From JAHIZC01 sp043813305 (GTDB lineage: Bacteria; Omnitrophota; Gorgyraeia; Gygaellales; Profunditerraquicolaceae), in NCBI GenBank assembly GCA_043813305.1, contig JBDRLC010000038.1:1-13771 (forward strand): a stretch of 13,771 nt of DNA, read 5' to 3'. Shown one piece after another: positions 13,542 through 13,771 of this stretch. The translations under genes and the position numbers were made by a program. Below the pieces are notes generated by a model that worked only from the letters and a program-made list of their open reading frames with translations, did not search any database and was not told where the DNA came from. The number at the start of each line of letters is the position of its first letter. Position 1 is the stretch's first letter.

Positions 13542-13580
13542 AAAACCCCGTATCTTAATCGAGATACGGGGTTTTATTTT
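13542..13580 (+). terminator. Strong intrinsic terminator, possibly bidirectional
   Basis: AAAACCCCGTATCT (13542-13555) and AGATACGGGGTTTT (13562-13575) form a perfect 14-bp stem with a 6-base loop, followed by ATTTT. The GC-rich middle and T-run are classical. The A-run on the left arm would let it work on the minus strand too. It closes the channel-protein transcript. Confidence 0.92.
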
Positions 13581-13615
13581 GGGAATTTAGCAAAGATTAT
13601 CATGCATCCACAGTT

Positions 13616-13657
13616 GTCGGTCTATAGGCAACCTTTGGTTCAGGCGCGATGACCGAT
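13616..13657 (+). other. Possible structured leader before the last gene
   Basis: GTCGGTC (13616-13622) can pair with GACCGAT (13651-13657), six Watson-Crick pairs plus a G-U, enclosing a small AACC-TTT-GGTT hairpin at 13630-13640. The second arm ends 19 bases before the next start codon. I compared it mentally with common riboswitch classes and found no match. It may be chance or a local translational control. Confidence 0.25.
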
Positions 13658-13676
13658 TCTATCGTGGAATTTGAAA

Positions 13677-13771
13677 ATGCCTAAAGATAAAATAAAAAAA
13701 ATCGATACCCATCACTTAGATAAAATAATATCTTTCTGCAAAAATAAACCAGGTGGATTATTAAGCATCCT
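13677..13771 (+). CDS. N-terminal fragment, possibly NuoE/HydC-like subunit
   Basis: The frame from ATG 13677 is open to the window end and encodes 31 residues beginning MPKDKIKKIDTHHLDKIISF and continuing CKNKPGGLLSI. An in-frame stop at 13650-13652 excludes a longer start. The pattern (L..II...KNKPGGLLSIL) resembles the N-terminal helix of 24-kDa, 2Fe-2S thioredoxin-like subunits (NuoE of complex I, or HydC/HndA of electron-bifurcating hydrogenases), where K-x-K-x-G-x-L-x-x-I-L is common. The cysteine ligands would lie beyond the window, so this is a weak guess. GTGGA at 13664-13668 could act as the ribosome binding site. It begins a new transcription unit after the terminator. Confidence 0.6.
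   Translation, partial: MPKDKIKKIDTHHLDKIISFCKNKPGGLLSI

Noticed and set aside
13616..13657. A known riboswitch (c-di-GMP, ZTP, fluoride, guanidine)
   Set aside because: The conserved cores of these classes are not found. Only a short stem and a mini-hairpin are present.
1..13771. CRISPR array, tRNA/rRNA genes, transposase or phage genes
   Set aside because: No regularly spaced direct repeats of CRISPR length, no cloverleaf with the usual T-loop motif, and no protein resembling a transposase, integrase or phage function was seen on either strand.

Overview
The window carries a densely packed bacterial chromosome segment. Two genes lie on the minus strand at the left end, and everything from position 1379 onward reads on the plus strand. 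The organism is most likely an uncultured, fermentative, Gram-negative-type anaerobe. The gene set (class III signal type IV pilin, split Pta plus AckA, GTP-type PEPCK, a Cys-rich DUF6485-like protein) and the repeat-rich spacers remind me of Candidatus Omnitrophota. That placement is an inference from general resemblance, not something the sequence proves.

Left end (1-1378): the C-terminus of an unidentified protein enters from outside. It meets, tail to tail and with an 18 bp overlap, a minus-strand pair: a type IV pilin-like protein and a small membrane-anchored protein of unknown function that overlap by 8 bp. A spacer of about 200 bp separates them from thioredoxin. It holds candidate promoters in both directions and a twin A/T palindrome.

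Main plus-strand array (1379-11943): trxA; a stand-alone P-loop/DRTGG protein; a catalytic-only phosphotransacetylase; acetate kinase; panD; def; a small eight-cysteine protein; lipA; trxB; pckG; purC; a flippase-like membrane protein; and a NYN/YacP-type nuclease. Most neighbours are within a few bases or overlap, so co-transcription of long stretches is likely. The exceptions are the palindrome-bearing gaps after trxA (55 bp) and after trxB (129 bp). Pta and AckA convert acetyl-CoA to acetate with ATP formation, PckG links oxaloacetate and phosphoenolpyruvate, PanD feeds CoA synthesis, LipA makes the lipoyl cofactor, and TrxA/TrxB form a thiol redox pair. The array therefore mixes acetyl-CoA/C3-C4 metabolism with cofactor and redox housekeeping.

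Right end (11944-13771): heptamer repeats precede an MBL-fold hydrolase. Next comes a CmpX/TM-helix-type channel-like protein with its own near-consensus promoter and a perfect Shine-Dalgarno. A strong intrinsic terminator follows, then the start of a gene that may be NuoE-like, cut by the window end.

The most unusual content is the set of palindromic repeats. A perfect 13-bp inverted repeat sits inside lipA and adds 19 in-frame residues. A REP-like palindrome ends one base before the start codon of the DRTGG gene. Three consecutive hairpins, with arms that could pair in alternative ways, run from the end of trxB into the start of pckG. I saw no rRNA, tRNA, CRISPR array, transposase or phage gene.
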